The notes: a model not told the origin generated them from the letters alone. Positions 18,650 to 28,262 are shown, counted from the first letter of the stretch. The stretch: 64,000 nt of DNA from Arenibacter arenosicollis (GCF_014397245.1 NZ_JACLHY010000016.1:1-64000); one strand, 5' to 3'. Program-made: numbers and translations.

Positions 18650-18859
18650 TTACTCTTTTCTAACCGGGAGTTTGGATACGGCCTTAAGGGAGTCTGACTG
18701 GATCTCTGCAATACCTACCGGAGAAGCACACCTAACAAAATTATTAAAACATGCACAAACTTCAGGACTCTCTTGACAAGCTTCATTGTCGCTTGCACAG
18801 GAATTACCAATTATTAATAATGAAAAAATAGCCAGAATAAATAAAAATTTTGTTCCCAT
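18650..18859 (-). CDS. Small Cys-rich lipoprotein, hypothetical
   Basis: A 69-residue protein with a signal peptide ending in a lipobox-like LIIGNSC (C21). The mature part has four more Cys (motifs ACQESPEVCACFNNFVRC), so about 45 exported residues could form two disulfides or bind metal. No family recognised. It stands alone between the oxidoreductase and a repeat-rich gap. Confidence 0.55.
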   Translation of the reverse strand: MGTKFLFILAIFSLLIIGNSCASDNEACQESPEVCACFNNFVRCASPVGIAEIQSDSLKAVSKLPVRKE

Positions 18860-19452
18860 AACCTCTATTTTTAAAATTATAACTTATTTCTAAACCAAAT
18901 CTATATAAAGAGCTCATCTTCAGGTGCTACGTATGTAACAAAGCATATAAGAAATGAACCAAATACATAATTTGGTGAAACAAAATATACCCCCGGCACT
19001 GCTACAGGGATGCCGTCGCGGTCCCTGCCTTCGGCAAGCAGGCCTGTCTTCGGTAGGCAGGCCTGCCTACCAGAGGTAGGCCTAAGGCAGAACATTGGGT
19101 ATTCCCCATTATTACATTCAATACTTTTTTCCATCAAGGAAATGCGAAGTTTTGGCTGCACTGAATCTCGATTTGGCAGCAAATCATCGATTTCATGAAT
19201 ACTTTTGAAAATCGTTAAATAAACATTGAATAAAAAAGTATTGGAAAAAATCTAGACTGATTTTAAATTCCTTTAAATCCTCGCATTTTAATTATTTTCC
19301 CAGTGCGAATCTGTTGGAAACCTACAATTCAATGAAATGTTTTTTGTATTTATACCTGAAATTCTTAAGTTTTTGATGAAATTTACGCAGAGACCTAATG
19401 TCCAATAAACTTTTTTATTATCACTAAAATTGATGACCAACCACAATCACCT
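18860..19452. repeat. Intergenic region with GC-rich palindromic repeat array
   Basis: No real gene; the ORFs that cross it are repeat-derived. A GC-rich island at 19000-19090 holds CAGGGA/TCCCTG (19005-19027, 11-base loop) and a perfect 20-base palindrome at 19052-19071 made of GGTAGGCAGG and its complement. The unit resembles 3926-3943. The 360 bases before the next gene are AT-rich and featureless. Confidence 0.6.
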
Positions 19453-21105
19453 ATGATGAAATATTTCTTCTTAATTATCTTATTCTTTTCCTATGTCCAA
19501 TTAGTACAGGGACAGACCGAAAGCCCTCTAGAAAATGTAGTGATCACTACCAAAAAGAAAAAAACCCAAGTTTCCACAAATAAAAAAGGCGAATTGCATG
19601 TCAATGTATCCCCTAAGGATGTCCTTAAATTTAAAGCCAAGGGTGTAGTTCACTATAGTGACTTTGGGGCCAGTGGAGACGGGAAAACCGACGATTTGGA
19701 TGCTATCGCTGCAACCCACGCGTTTGCCAATCAGTACGGTCTTAAGGTGAAAGCAGACGAGGGGGCCACCTACTACATTGGAGGAAAGGAACGCACCGCG
19801 ATCATCCAGACCGATACCGATTTCGGCACAGCTTCCTTCCTCATTGACGATACCGAAGTTGAAAACAACAAAGCTTCTATTTTCTTGGTAAGTTCCAGCC
19901 TACAACCGTTTAAACTTGAGGGGATATCTTCGCTTAAAAAAAATCAAGAGAAAATCGACGTCTCCCTACCAACATCCTGTCTGATCACGGTTACAAATTC
20001 CAACCAAAAGCACTATATCCGCTATGGGCTGAACCAAGACAATGGATCCACTCAAACAGATATCTTTGTTGTTGATAAAAACGGCAATGTAGATTTGGAT
20101 GCTCCCATTATATGGGACTTCGATCAGATTACCGATGTAACTGCCCTACCCTTGGACGAGGTAACGCTAACCATCAGCGGAGGTCGGTTTACCACCATTG
20201 CCAACAAGGCTGAATCCAAGTATAATTATTATAGCCGCAATATAATGATCAAGCGTTCCAATGTAGTTTTGGATGGGCTGGAACACCGTATCATTGGGGA
20301 AGGAGATCATGGCGCGCCCTATGGCGGTTTCATCACTGTTCGTGACTGCGCTTATATAATGGTTAAGAACTGTATCCTGACGGGACACAAAACCTACAGC
20401 ACCATTGGTTCGGCGGGGAAGCCCGTCTCCATGGGTACTTACGACATTTTGGTCAACCGTGCCCTTAATGTATCATTTGTTAACTGTAGTCAGACCAATG
20501 ATATCAACGACAAAACTTATTGGGGAATACAGAGTTCCAATTACTCCAAAAATCTTGTCTATGACAATTGTACCTTTTCCAGGTTTGATGCCCACAAAGG
20601 GGTTGCCAATGCCTCTATCAAGAACTCTACTTTAGGACATATGGGAATCAATGCCATTGGCAGTGGGCTCTTGACCGTTGAGAACACTACTATCCAAGGA
20701 AGGAACCTAATCAACCTACGCTCTGACTACGGCAGTACATGGCAGGGAGACATCGTTATCCGTAACTGTGTTTTTGTACCTGAAGGAGGCAAGCTAACCA
20801 GTGCCAGCTTAATTGGTGGTTCCTATTCCGGGCAGCACGATTTTGGCTACACCTGTTATATGCCCGAACAGATCACCATAGAAAATCTTCATATAGATGA
20901 TTCCAATCATCCAGAAGATTACCTTGGTCCAGCCATTTTTAAGGATTTCAATGAAGAAATGACCGATGATTCCTATCAAGAGAAGTTTCCATATATCATA
21001 ACCAATGAAATTTTTCTTAGGAATGTTACCACTGCCAGCGGCAAGGACTTGATAATAAGCAGTAATCCGTTCATGTTCAAGGATGTGAAAGTCTCTACTT
21101 ATTAA
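19453..21105 (+). CDS. Secreted right-handed beta-helix protein (pectate-lyase-3-like)
   Basis: A 550-residue protein with a signal peptide (1-20, ending VQGQ). The block VHYSDFGASGDGKTDDLDAI is the classic start of Pectate_lyase_3 / tailspike-type beta-helices. Rungs follow with repeated Asn/Val ladders (SFVNCSQTNDIND, VYDNCTFSRFDAH, IKNSTLGHMG). The fold is that of polysaccharide lyases and some GH28-like hydrolases; the catalytic residues cannot be assigned. Position next to sulfatase and oxidoreductase suggests a polysaccharide target. Confidence 0.8.
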   Translation: MMKYFFLIILFFSYVQLVQGQTESPLENVVITTKKKKTQVSTNKKGELHVNVSPKDVLKFKAKGVVHYSDFGASGDGKTDDLDAIAATHAFANQYGLKVKADEGATYYIGGKERTAIIQTDTDFGTASFLIDDTEVENNKASIFLVSSSLQPFKLEGISSLKKNQEKIDVSLPTSCLITVTNSNQKHYIRYGLNQDNGSTQTDIFVVDKNGNVDLDAPIIWDFDQITDVTALPLDEVTLTISGGRFTTIANKAESKYNYYSRNIMIKRSNVVLDGLEHRIIGEGDHGAPYGGFITVRDCAYIMVKNCILTGHKTYSTIGSAGKPVSMGTYDILVNRALNVSFVNCSQTNDINDKTYWGIQSSNYSKNLVYDNCTFSRFDAHKGVANASIKNSTLGHMGINAIGSGLLTVENTTIQGRNLINLRSDYGSTWQGDIVIRNCVFVPEGGKLTSASLIGGSYSGQHDFGYTCYMPEQITIENLHIDDSNHPEDYLGPAIFKDFNEEMTDDSYQEKFPYIITNEIFLRNVTTASGKDLIISSNPFMFKDVKVSTY

Positions 21106-21226
21106 ATTGCGCATAGAGAGCCCTTTTGCTTGGAAATCTACGTATCCCACAGGTATTGTAGTGCTTAATTTAAAACTGGCTTGCAAATTAATGTGAAGTA
21201 AATTAAAAAAATGAATTGCATATAAC

Positions 21227-21231
21227 AGGAG
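21227..21231 (+). promoter_or_regulatory. Shine-Dalgarno-like site before the gene at 21240
   Basis: AGGAG lies 8 bases before ATG 21240. Such a site is unusual in this window, where most starts have none, and it supports this start. Confidence 0.5.
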
Positions 21232-21239
21232 ATAATTAA

Positions 21240-21575
21240 ATGACTTATAACAACAAAGCTTTTAGACCCATTAAAAATTCTGAAAATGGAGAGACATCAG
21301 AAGAAACCATTTTTGAGTACAAGCAAAATGGCTCAATATTGACTTCGGATTACAGTGGTGGACAAATTGTTAGAGGGCACTTAATTGGACTAGTGGACGA
21401 AAACGGAAATATTAAAATGAGTTACCACCAAATAAACATTAAAGGCGAAATAATGACTGGGATTTGTTTTTCAAAACCTGAAGTTATGCCAAATGGCAAA
21501 ATTCGTTTGCACGAAACTTGGGAATGGACTTCAGGGGACAAATCAAAAGGAATGTCCATTCTAGAAGAACTATAA
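21240..21575 (+). CDS. Small hypothetical protein of the family often labelled n-acetylglutamate synthase
   Basis: A 111-residue soluble protein with repeated short beta strands (TIFEYKQNGSILTSDYSGGQIVRG-type pattern, then GKIRLHETWEWTSGD). In Bacteroidota databases similar proteins are often named n-acetylglutamate synthase, but nothing here resembles the acetyltransferase fold, so that name is probably wrong. It sits alone with its own Shine-Dalgarno; such solitary genes are often mobile cassettes. Confidence 0.7.
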   Translation: MTYNNKAFRPIKNSENGETSEETIFEYKQNGSILTSDYSGGQIVRGHLIGLVDENGNIKMSYHQINIKGEIMTGICFSKPEVMPNGKIRLHETWEWTSGDKSKGMSILEEL

Positions 21576-21879
21576 AACCATCTACACTTGTGGGCCCATG
21601 TAAATACAGCTTCCCCCCTCTTTCCTATATAGAATCATTAGTTTAAAATATCTAAATTGGATTCCGGAAAATTCCATTAAGCCCAAAAAATATGACTGCT
21701 GGAATTGGGAAGTAGAAAATAAATGGCGAATTGCCAGGTTTACTTGTCAAACCCTGGAAAAAGAAACTATAACTCCCCATTAAATATGGTGGCGGACAAT
21801 TCTGTTGGAACTGTCCGCCTCCAATTATTAATTAAACCTAATGGAAAATCAATAAAAAATAGCAAGAGTGTTTTCTGAA
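21576..21879. other. Intergenic region with imperfect hairpin
   Basis: No gene. GGCGGACA (21791-21798) and TGTCCGCC (21812-21819) form an 8-bp stem whose inner bases also pair partly. There is no T run, so it may be a transcript-end structure for either convergent gene or a repeat scrap. Confidence 0.4.
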
Positions 21880-22368
21880 TTACATTCCAGACTTAACAGC
21901 TGCTGTAGTAGTACTCATATCTCGGATACAAACATACTTTCCATCCCGTTTCTGAAAATAGGACATATAATTTCCATTTTCCACTTGCTTACCTGAAGCA
22001 TCAAAATCGGTCCAGGATCCTATCTCAACCGCTGAATCACCTTCCACGAATAGGTCGACAATTTTATATACGCTGTAATTTTCTGTTGTATCCTTTGCAA
22101 TATTATTTGCAATATATTCCCTGATGGACGCCTTACCCACAATAGGCTTTCTGTTCCGGCTATAACTAATGGCGTCATCACTGTAATAGGCGACTACGGC
22201 ATCGGCATCCTTCGCTTTTTCACCAGCTGAATATGCGTCTTCCATAGCTTGAATTTCGCTTGTTATTTTTTCCATATCAACTGTTTCCTTTTTTTCGGCC
22301 GGTGCACACCCAACAAAGGTCAAAGCCATACCTAGTAAAAATCCAAATAATCCAATTTTTTGTCTCAT
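21880..22368 (-). CDS. NTF2-like (SnoaL/DUF4440) lipoprotein
   Basis: A 162-residue protein using the ATG at 22368 (a longer start at 22377 exists). A lipobox FVGC is followed by an NTF2-like cone fold: helix ITSEIQAMEDAYSAGEKAKD, then ADAVVAYYSDDAISYS, the usual pattern of DUF4440 proteins, and late strands YMSYFQKRDGKYVCIRD. These domains bind small ligands or catalyse isomerisations; here it is anchored as a lipoprotein, function unknown. Confidence 0.8.
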   Translation of the reverse strand: MRQKIGLFGFLLGMALTFVGCAPAEKKETVDMEKITSEIQAMEDAYSAGEKAKDADAVVAYYSDDAISYSRNRKPIVGKASIREYIANNIAKDTTENYSVYKIVDLFVEGDSAVEIGSWTDFDASGKQVENGNYMSYFQKRDGKYVCIRDMSTTTAAVKSGM

Positions 22369-22669
22369 AATGATCATGTTTTGGTTTGTTATTGAATTTA
22401 CAACTTAAGCATGATAATAACTATATTTATCGAGCTTAAGTTATTTTTGGATAATTTCAGGTAAGGTTATTGGCGCCAACGGGGCATTGGTGTAATCCGA
22501 TTTTCAAAAAAATTGGTTTGGTATACCTCTTTGTTTGGTGTAAGTGGTGAGTTTTGATTATTTATTTTAATTTGTGTGATGTGAAATAATGGGATTCCAC
22601 AATATTTTTTGGTCAAATTGACTAGACCCCATTCTGACTACTCTTTAACCAAAACCTAACATAAGGATT

Positions 22670-22999
22670 ATGGCTTACAGTGAAATACTTGCAGATAGAA
22701 TTAGGAAAGCCTTGGCACACTTGCCGAATATAGAGGAAAAGAAAATGTTCGGCAGTTTGGCGTTTATAGTAAACGGTAAAATGTGTTTAACCGCAGGGCC
22801 ACAAAGAATAATGTGCAGAATAGACCCAACACTGCATGAGCTCCAATTAAAAAAGGATGGATGTACAAAAGTTGTTATGGGAGGTCGGGAATACCGAGGT
22901 TATATCCATATTAACGAGCAGAGTTTGGAAAAAGAAAAAGACTTTGAACATTGGATAAAACTCGCCTTGGAATACAATATACAACTGACCAAGAACTAA
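22670..22999 (+). CDS. TfoX N-terminal domain protein
   Basis: A 109-residue protein with the TfoX/Sxy N-terminal pattern: IRKALAHLPNIEEKKMFGSLAFIVNGKMC followed by a second block with VMGGREYRGYIHI. In Proteobacteria TfoX controls competence; stand-alone N-domains are widespread and their role is unclear. No signal peptide. It precedes the WYL regulator on the opposite strand, convergent with it. Confidence 0.85.
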   Translation: MAYSEILADRIRKALAHLPNIEEKKMFGSLAFIVNGKMCLTAGPQRIMCRIDPTLHELQLKKDGCTKVVMGGREYRGYIHINEQSLEKEKDFEHWIKLALEYNIQLTKN

Positions 23000-23048
23000 T
23001 AGGACAATATCTCCAAAGGTTTATTGCACCTCCATTTTTAGACATAAA

Positions 23049-24005
23049 CTATAGTTTGGAAATAGCCTTTCCCAATATGTCCCTTACCCTATGCTTTAAA
23101 CTTTCTGGCTCCAATATTTCGGCATAATCTCCAAACATAAGGTACCATCTCGGAAATCCATGCTCCAAATCCGATGACATAAATGTCATCTCCACCTTAT
23201 TATCCTTTATTTTCTCCGAAACAAAACCATAATGCTTTTTACTGCTACCAATATATCTGGCTACTCCTTTATCCACCAATATTTTAATCCTTACTTTTTC
23301 CCTATTTACCTCTTTGTTTAGATGGTCATCCAAACTTCCATGCTCCCGACTAAAGGGATGTGGCGTTCTTTTAATACCCAACATTCTGTCCGTTCTAAAC
23401 TGCCGATAATCATTTCTGTAGTGACAGAACCCCAACACATACCAAAAGTTATTTTCATGAAAAAGACCTACAGCTTCAATATGTCTTTCAGTAGGATTCT
23501 CGCTCTGCATAGAGTGGTACTTTAGGAATACCTGTTTTTTTTCTGCAATACTTTCAAAAAGAATTTCAAGGGCATTTGGTATATTTTCATTGAATAGCTG
23601 TTGTGAAGGGTCTACCGTTATTTGTGATTCCAATGCTGAAATCCAATCTTTTTCACTGCCTCTTAAAACCGACTTTACCTTAAACATGGCCGATTGATGA
23701 TAGTTGCCAAGCGATTTGTCCACAAACTTTTGCATCAATTTTTCAGCAGCAACAAAACTTCCCGCTTCTTCACGGGTAAACATAACCGGTGGTAAACGAT
23801 AACCTTCCATAATGGAATACCCAACTCCGGCCTCACTTACTATGGGTACGCCAGAGGCTTCCAAGGTTCTTATATCTCTATAAATGGTACGGAGGCTTAC
23901 TTGGAAACGATCTGCCAATTCCTGTGCCTTTACTATCCTTTTCGACTGCAGCTGTACCAAAATGGCTACTATACGATCAAATCTGTTAACGGTATCCAAA
24001 CCCAT
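23049..24005 (-). CDS. YafY-type HTH-WYL transcriptional regulator
   Basis: A 318-residue regulator starting at ATG 24005; an upstream in-frame Met at 24080 adds 25 residues that lack family character. The N-terminal winged helix is RFQVSLRTIYRDIRTLEASGVPI, followed by the YGY segment EGYRLPPVMF. The WYL domain is in the C-terminal half (NFWYVLGFCHYRNDYRQFRTD). WYL domains bind ligands such as nucleic acids or small molecules and switch DNA binding. It is divergent from a DinB gene, and the shared intergenic region carries two matched inverted repeats, so it probably controls itself and dinB. Confidence 0.9.
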   Translation of the reverse strand: MGLDTVNRFDRIVAILVQLQSKRIVKAQELADRFQVSLRTIYRDIRTLEASGVPIVSEAGVGYSIMEGYRLPPVMFTREEAGSFVAAEKLMQKFVDKSLGNYHQSAMFKVKSVLRGSEKDWISALESQITVDPSQQLFNENIPNALEILFESIAEKKQVFLKYHSMQSENPTERHIEAVGLFHENNFWYVLGFCHYRNDYRQFRTDRMLGIKRTPHPFSREHGSLDDHLNKEVNREKVRIKILVDKGVARYIGSSKKHYGFVSEKIKDNKVEMTFMSSDLEHGFPRWYLMFGDYAEILEPESLKHRVRDILGKAISKL

Positions 24006-24024
24006 AATTGCATAACATATTTCC

Positions 24025-24032
24025 CAAAGATA
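24025..24032 (-). promoter_or_regulatory. -7 box of the WYL regulator gene
   Basis: The minus strand reads TATCTTTG, an exact TAnnTTTG, 19 bases before ATG 24005. A TTTTGG (-33-like) lies 23 bases further upstream (24056-24060 region). Confidence 0.55.
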
Positions 24033-24158
24033 GGACTTCAAATAAAAGTATAATCCAAAATTCACCTTCGATTTATACATAACCGTTCATCATTTACTGC
24101 ATAAAACCTTCAAACACCGATGTCAATAAAATCAGTATACAAATTAAAGGCCTGCAAG

Positions 24159-24174
24159 TGACAACCTATTGTCA
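24159..24174. promoter_or_regulatory. Inverted repeat TGACA-N6-TGTCA, distal operator candidate
   Basis: A perfect 5-bp inverted repeat with a 6-base spacer, upstream of both the WYL gene and dinB. It has exactly the architecture of the second site at 24260-24275, 101 bases away. A WYL-regulator operator is the likely reading. Confidence 0.6.
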
Positions 24175-24259
24175 ACAGTAACTGCAATAATATTTTTATT
24201 CCTTTAATCAATTCAATATCAATAATTTAGATTTTATTATGAATTTATTTTTATACTAC

Positions 24260-24275
24260 TGACAAAGGGCTGTCA
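24260..24275. promoter_or_regulatory. Inverted repeat TGACA-N6-TGTCA, proximal to dinB
   Basis: The second copy of the site at 24159-24174. It covers the expected -33 region of the dinB promoter (its -7 box is 24287-24294), so bound regulator would contact or replace the sigma-factor site. Confidence 0.65.
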
Positions 24276-24286
24276 CTACCTCCGAT

Positions 24287-24294
24287 TAATTTTG
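24287..24294 (+). promoter_or_regulatory. -7 box of the DinB family gene
   Basis: TAATTTTG matches TAnnTTTG exactly, 35 bases before ATG 24330. Confidence 0.55.
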
Positions 24295-24329
24295 GTTCAG
24301 AAATATTAATCACTTAAAAATGTATAATT

Positions 24330-24821
24330 ATGGAAAATACACTAAACAAGTCATTACAAGTAATCACTACTGTAGAATTATTGAAACACTGGCAAGATCA
24401 TAGAGCCTTAACACGCAGAACAATTGATGCATTCCCAGAAAAAGCCTTCTTTAATCATACTATTGGGGGTATGCGTCCGTTTTCCGAAATGGTTATGGAA
24501 CTTTTGGCAATTGCCGCCCCGGGTCTTAAGGAAATTGCTTCAGGGATTACTGCTCCGTTCAATGAAAATATAGAACACGGTAATCAAAAAGCAAAAATAC
24601 TTGAACTTTGGGATAATGCCACTGAGGAAATCAACACCTATTGGTCGCAAATTAAGGAAGAACAATTTCAGCAAACCATAAAACTATTTGGACAATATGA
24701 AGGTACTGTTTGGTCTTCCATATTTTACTTTATCGATAATGAAATTCACCATCGAGGGCAGGGCTATGTCTATTTACGCTCTTTGGGTATAGAACCACCT
24801 GCATTTTATGAGCGTAATTAA
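24330..24821 (+). CDS. DinB/YfiT family protein
   Basis: A 163-residue four-helix-bundle protein. The last helix carries NEIHHRGQGYVYLRSLG, the His-rich pattern typical of DinB metal binding, and the chain ends EPPAFYE. DinB-like proteins are thiol-dependent or metal-dependent enzymes induced by stress in many Gram-positive and Bacteroidota species. It is divergent from the WYL regulator and probably co-transcribed with the next small gene 20 bases downstream. Confidence 0.85.
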   Translation: MENTLNKSLQVITTVELLKHWQDHRALTRRTIDAFPEKAFFNHTIGGMRPFSEMVMELLAIAAPGLKEIASGITAPFNENIEHGNQKAKILELWDNATEEINTYWSQIKEEQFQQTIKLFGQYEGTVWSSIFYFIDNEIHHRGQGYVYLRSLGIEPPAFYERN

Positions 24822-24841
24822 AAATTAATTAAAGTAGGGAT

Positions 24842-25060
24842 ATGAAAACCATTTTGGTATTTAAAACGTCTGTATCTAAAAAACGGCAAATTAAAACACT
24901 AAAACCTGTCTTAAATAATTTGATTACCAAAAATGACTACTGGAATTTTGACCTGGAGGATTGCGACAATATCCTTCGGGTCGAAACCCAAGCGGTACAG
25001 GTAGACTCGGTAATACGAATACTAAAAAAGCATGGCTTTTATTGTGAGGAATTGGTATAA
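24842..25060 (+). CDS. Small hypothetical protein after DinB gene
   Basis: A 72-residue protein with a beta-alpha-beta-beta-alpha-beta pattern like a ferredoxin fold (MKTILVFKTSV, LEDCDNILRVETQ, VIRILKKHGFYCEELV). No CxxC, so not a metal-binding HMA domain. I recall similar short proteins next to DinB or GyrI-like genes in Flavobacteriia. The 20-base gap implies an operon with DinB under the same WYL regulator. Confidence 0.7.
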   Translation: MKTILVFKTSVSKKRQIKTLKPVLNNLITKNDYWNFDLEDCDNILRVETQAVQVDSVIRILKKHGFYCEELV

Positions 25061-25427
25061 GAAAATAACTTTTACCCGTCTTGTTTAAGTGCGAAACGAG
25101 TGTAGCGACGGCCTATTTCGCATTTTGCTGCACTTGGTCAGAGGTCATTGGGCTTAATTAATGTTCTTCAGAATGTCTTCTCCCTTATAAATCGAATATG
25201 AATTCATCAATTTAATATCAGTTTTATTTACAGGATAATAAAAGATTACGAATTGCAATCCCAATTAGGTAATATTAAGCACTTTAGTGGCTCACTGATT
25301 AAATAAGCTTTATTTTTGCGCCCAAACAAGCAAAAAAGAGGAACCTCTATACTGTTTTCAACTGTAAAGAACCAAACTCTTTTGTAAGCTGCGGTTTAAA
25401 AAAGCTGAAAATCAAAATATTATCTGA
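25061..25427. other. Intergenic region before the glycosidase gene
   Basis: A small GC-richer patch at 25085-25140 (GTGTAGCGACGGCC) resembles repeat DNA. Otherwise AT-rich. The only element seen is the -7 box at 25311-25318. Confidence 0.4.
25311..25318 (+). promoter_or_regulatory. -7 box for the GH63-like gene
   Basis: TATTTTTG matches TAnnTTTG exactly and would give a leader of about 100 bases before ATG 25428. Confidence 0.45.
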
Positions 25428-28064
25428 ATGGCATATTTGACCCCGAAAATTGCTGAGGAAGAAAGACTGGCAGTACCCGACAACTACAAAAATTGGAAAA
25501 AATGGGGGCCCTATTTGGCCGAAAGGCAATGGGGTACTGTTAGGGAAGATTATAGTGCTCAAGGAGACGCATGGAATTTTGTAGATCATGATAAAGCACG
25601 TAGTAATGCCTATAGATGGGGTGAAGAAGGTATAGGCGGATTTTGCGACTCTAGGGAGATTTTATGTCTGGCACCTGCCTTTTGGAATGGTAAGGACGAC
25701 ATTTTAAAAGAACGCTTATTTGGTCTCACAAATAATCAAGGGAATCATGGCGAGGATGTCAAGGAACTTTATTTTCATCAGGTATCCACACCTACACACT
25801 CCTACAGCAAATATTTATATAAGTATCCACATAAGAAATTTCCGTATGTGGACTTGGTCAAAAACAATAAAAGAAGTCGGGATGAAGCGGAATATGAGCT
25901 ATTGGACACGCCTAGTTTTAAGAAAAATGCCTATTTCGATTGTTTTATAGAATATGCCAAAGCCGATGTGGACGATATTCTCATGAAGATCACCATAGTA
26001 AACAGAGGTCGTAAAAGGGCAAATATCCATGTTTTGCCACACCTTTGGTTCAGGAATTTTTGGAAACACAACAAACGCTTTAGTCGCCCGCGAATTAAAT
26101 CAATTGCCGATAATTGCGTGCAATCCCGAAGCATTAGAAACGGCCGACATTATTTTTATCATGAAAATGGCAAACAGCTTTTCTGTGAAAATGAAACCAA
26201 CAATAAGCGTATTTATAATGTACCCAATGAGGTGGAGTATGTTAAAGATGGAATTAACGATCATGTCATAAACGGCAAGCGCACCGTTAACCCTGAAAAG
26301 AATGGCTCCAAATCGGCCATCTGGCACAAATTTAAGCTAAAGGCCGGAGAAGAAAAGAGTATAAGGGTACGTCTCAGTAAAAAGAAATTGCAAGATCCCT
26401 GGGCAGATTTTGATGCTATATTTGAGGAAAGGATAAAGGAATGTGAGGAATTTTATGATAGCAAACTAAAGAAAAACTTGCCTGAAACCCACCAAAAGAT
26501 AGCCAAAAGTGCCTTCTCAGGTTTGTTGTGGACCAAGCAATTCTATTACTATGATGTCTTTAAATGGCTTTTTGGAGGACCAGGTGAGCCAAAACCAAAT
26601 AGGATCAGTGCCAGGAATTTTAGTTGGCAACATCTTACCAATAGGCATGTAATATCTATGCCGGATAAATGGGAATATCCCTGGTATGCGGCTTGGGACC
26701 TTGCTTTTCATATGGTTTCCTTTGCTGAAATAGACCCCTATTTTGCCAAAGAACAATTACTACTTGTACTACGGGAAAGCTATATGCACCCCAACGGACA
26801 AATTCCTGCCTACGAATGGAACTTTAGCGACGTTAACCCTCCCGTCCATTCCTGGGCGGTTTGGAACGTGTATGAAAAGGACCAACAAAGGAATGGTAAA
26901 GGAGATACTAAGTTTTTGGAAAATGCTTTTCAAAAACTACTTATCAATTTTACTTGGTGGGTAAACCAAAAGGATAAACACGGTACAGATCTCTTTGAAG
27001 GCGGTTTTTTGGGGCTAGATAATATTGGCGTGTTCGATCGGAATCATATGCCACATGGCGTTAGTAGAATGCAACAAGCCGATGCCACCAGTTGGATGGC
27101 TATGTTTACCGTAAATATGCTGCGTATGTCACTGGAATTGGCGAAGACCAATAAAGTTTATGAGGAGTCCGCGGCCAAATTCTTTAGACATTTCCTAAAT
27201 ATTGCCTGGGCCATGCACCATATAGGGAAAAAAGATATCTCACTTTGGGATGATGAGGATGATTTTTATTACGACGTAGTTGAGCTGTCCTCAGGTGAAA
27301 CGAGCCGATTGAAAGTGAGGTCCTTAGTAGGTATCATACCTTTATTTGCTGTAGAGATAATACATAAGGATCTCTTTGAACAATTAAAGGAATTTAAAAT
27401 AAGAGCTGTCGATATTATTAGAACCCGGCCAGATTTAGCCTCTTTAATCTCCAATATTGAAGAGACCAATAAGGATGGCAACTATCTTTTTTCGATTATG
27501 CGCGCCTATAGGTTGGAAAAGCTCCTGAAACGGCTCTTGGACGAAGATGAATTTCTTTCGGACTATGGTATTAGATCCCTATCCAAATACCACAAGGATC
27601 ATCCTTTTGTATTTCAACACAATGGCCATTATAGCATTCACTATGAACCAGGGGAGAGTCGTTCCAATATGTTCGGGGGCAACTCAAATTGGCGAGGGCC
27701 CATATGGATGCCATTGAATTATATGATCATCCAATCTTTGCGAAAATATTATACGTTTTACGGACCAACTTACCAATATGAATTTCCCACTGGATCGGGT
27801 ATTAAATTAAACTTAAAGGAAATAGCCAATGAGCTTACCAAGAGGTTGGTAAAACTTTTTGAGCGGAACACTGAAGGCAAATTTCAATATCACGCAGATG
27901 ATCCCAATAACTTATTCTCGAAAGATGAGCACTTTAAGAACCAACATCTGTTTTACGAATTTTTTGATGGCGATAATGGTAAAGGGTTGGGTGCTTCGCA
28001 TCAAACGGGATGGACAGCATTGATCGCCAATCTCATCATGGAAATGGAAGAATCCGAGTCCTAA
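25428..28064 (+). CDS. GH63-like (MGH1-type) glycosidase, cytoplasmic
   Basis: An 878-residue protein without signal peptide. The N-terminus (PYLAERQWGTVREDYS) and the region YAAWDLAFHM (W423, D424) with AYEWNFSDVNPPVHSWA (E463) are characteristic of the (alpha/alpha)6 catalytic domain of GH63/mannosylglycerate-hydrolase-like proteins; the end FFDGDNGKGLGASHQTGW matches the late catalytic region. It would release glucose or a glycerate-linked sugar in the cytoplasm. The length and N-terminal beta domain fit the large family members. It stands alone; the next gene begins about 200 bases later. Confidence 0.85.
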   Translation: MAYLTPKIAEEERLAVPDNYKNWKKWGPYLAERQWGTVREDYSAQGDAWNFVDHDKARSNAYRWGEEGIGGFCDSREILCLAPAFWNGKDDILKERLFGLTNNQGNHGEDVKELYFHQVSTPTHSYSKYLYKYPHKKFPYVDLVKNNKRSRDEAEYELLDTPSFKKNAYFDCFIEYAKADVDDILMKITIVNRGRKRANIHVLPHLWFRNFWKHNKRFSRPRIKSIADNCVQSRSIRNGRHYFYHENGKQLFCENETNNKRIYNVPNEVEYVKDGINDHVINGKRTVNPEKNGSKSAIWHKFKLKAGEEKSIRVRLSKKKLQDPWADFDAIFEERIKECEEFYDSKLKKNLPETHQKIAKSAFSGLLWTKQFYYYDVFKWLFGGPGEPKPNRISARNFSWQHLTNRHVISMPDKWEYPWYAAWDLAFHMVSFAEIDPYFAKEQLLLVLRESYMHPNGQIPAYEWNFSDVNPPVHSWAVWNVYEKDQQRNGKGDTKFLENAFQKLLINFTWWVNQKDKHGTDLFEGGFLGLDNIGVFDRNHMPHGVSRMQQADATSWMAMFTVNMLRMSLELAKTNKVYEESAAKFFRHFLNIAWAMHHIGKKDISLWDDEDDFYYDVVELSSGETSRLKVRSLVGIIPLFAVEIIHKDLFEQLKEFKIRAVDIIRTRPDLASLISNIEETNKDGNYLFSIMRAYRLEKLLKRLLDEDEFLSDYGIRSLSKYHKDHPFVFQHNGHYSIHYEPGESRSNMFGGNSNWRGPIWMPLNYMIIQSLRKYYTFYGPTYQYEFPTGSGIKLNLKEIANELTKRLVKLFERNTEGKFQYHADDPNNLFSKDEHFKNQHLFYEFFDGDNGKGLGASHQTGWTALIANLIMEMEESES

Positions 28065-28096
28065 ACCGGACATTTTCCAAACACTTATAAAAATCT

Positions 28097-28117
28097 AGAC
28101 CTCACATTGTGGGGTCT
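28097..28117 (+). terminator. Hairpin downstream of the GH63-like gene
   Basis: AGACCTCAC pairs with GTGGGGTCT (one G-T) around a 3-base loop. The T tract is weak, so termination is uncertain. Confidence 0.4.
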
Positions 28118-28262
28118 CCTGTATTTAAGGACCTTAATTCCACCTAATTTATTATCTTTCTACGGTGGTAGGGAATCATTACCAATTTCTTCCACTTAAA
28201 ATAAAAGCATGCTCCCCCGTATTGCTACAATGTTGAACACAAACCAATCCAAAAGATTAAGA

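Noticed and set aside
18901-19182. 93-codon minus-strand ORF and its plus-strand partner
   Set aside because: Both run through the palindromic repeat array and have repeat-like composition; no protein features.
21240-21575. N-acetylglutamate synthase
   Set aside because: The common database name does not fit; no GNAT fold or acetyl-CoA motif is visible.
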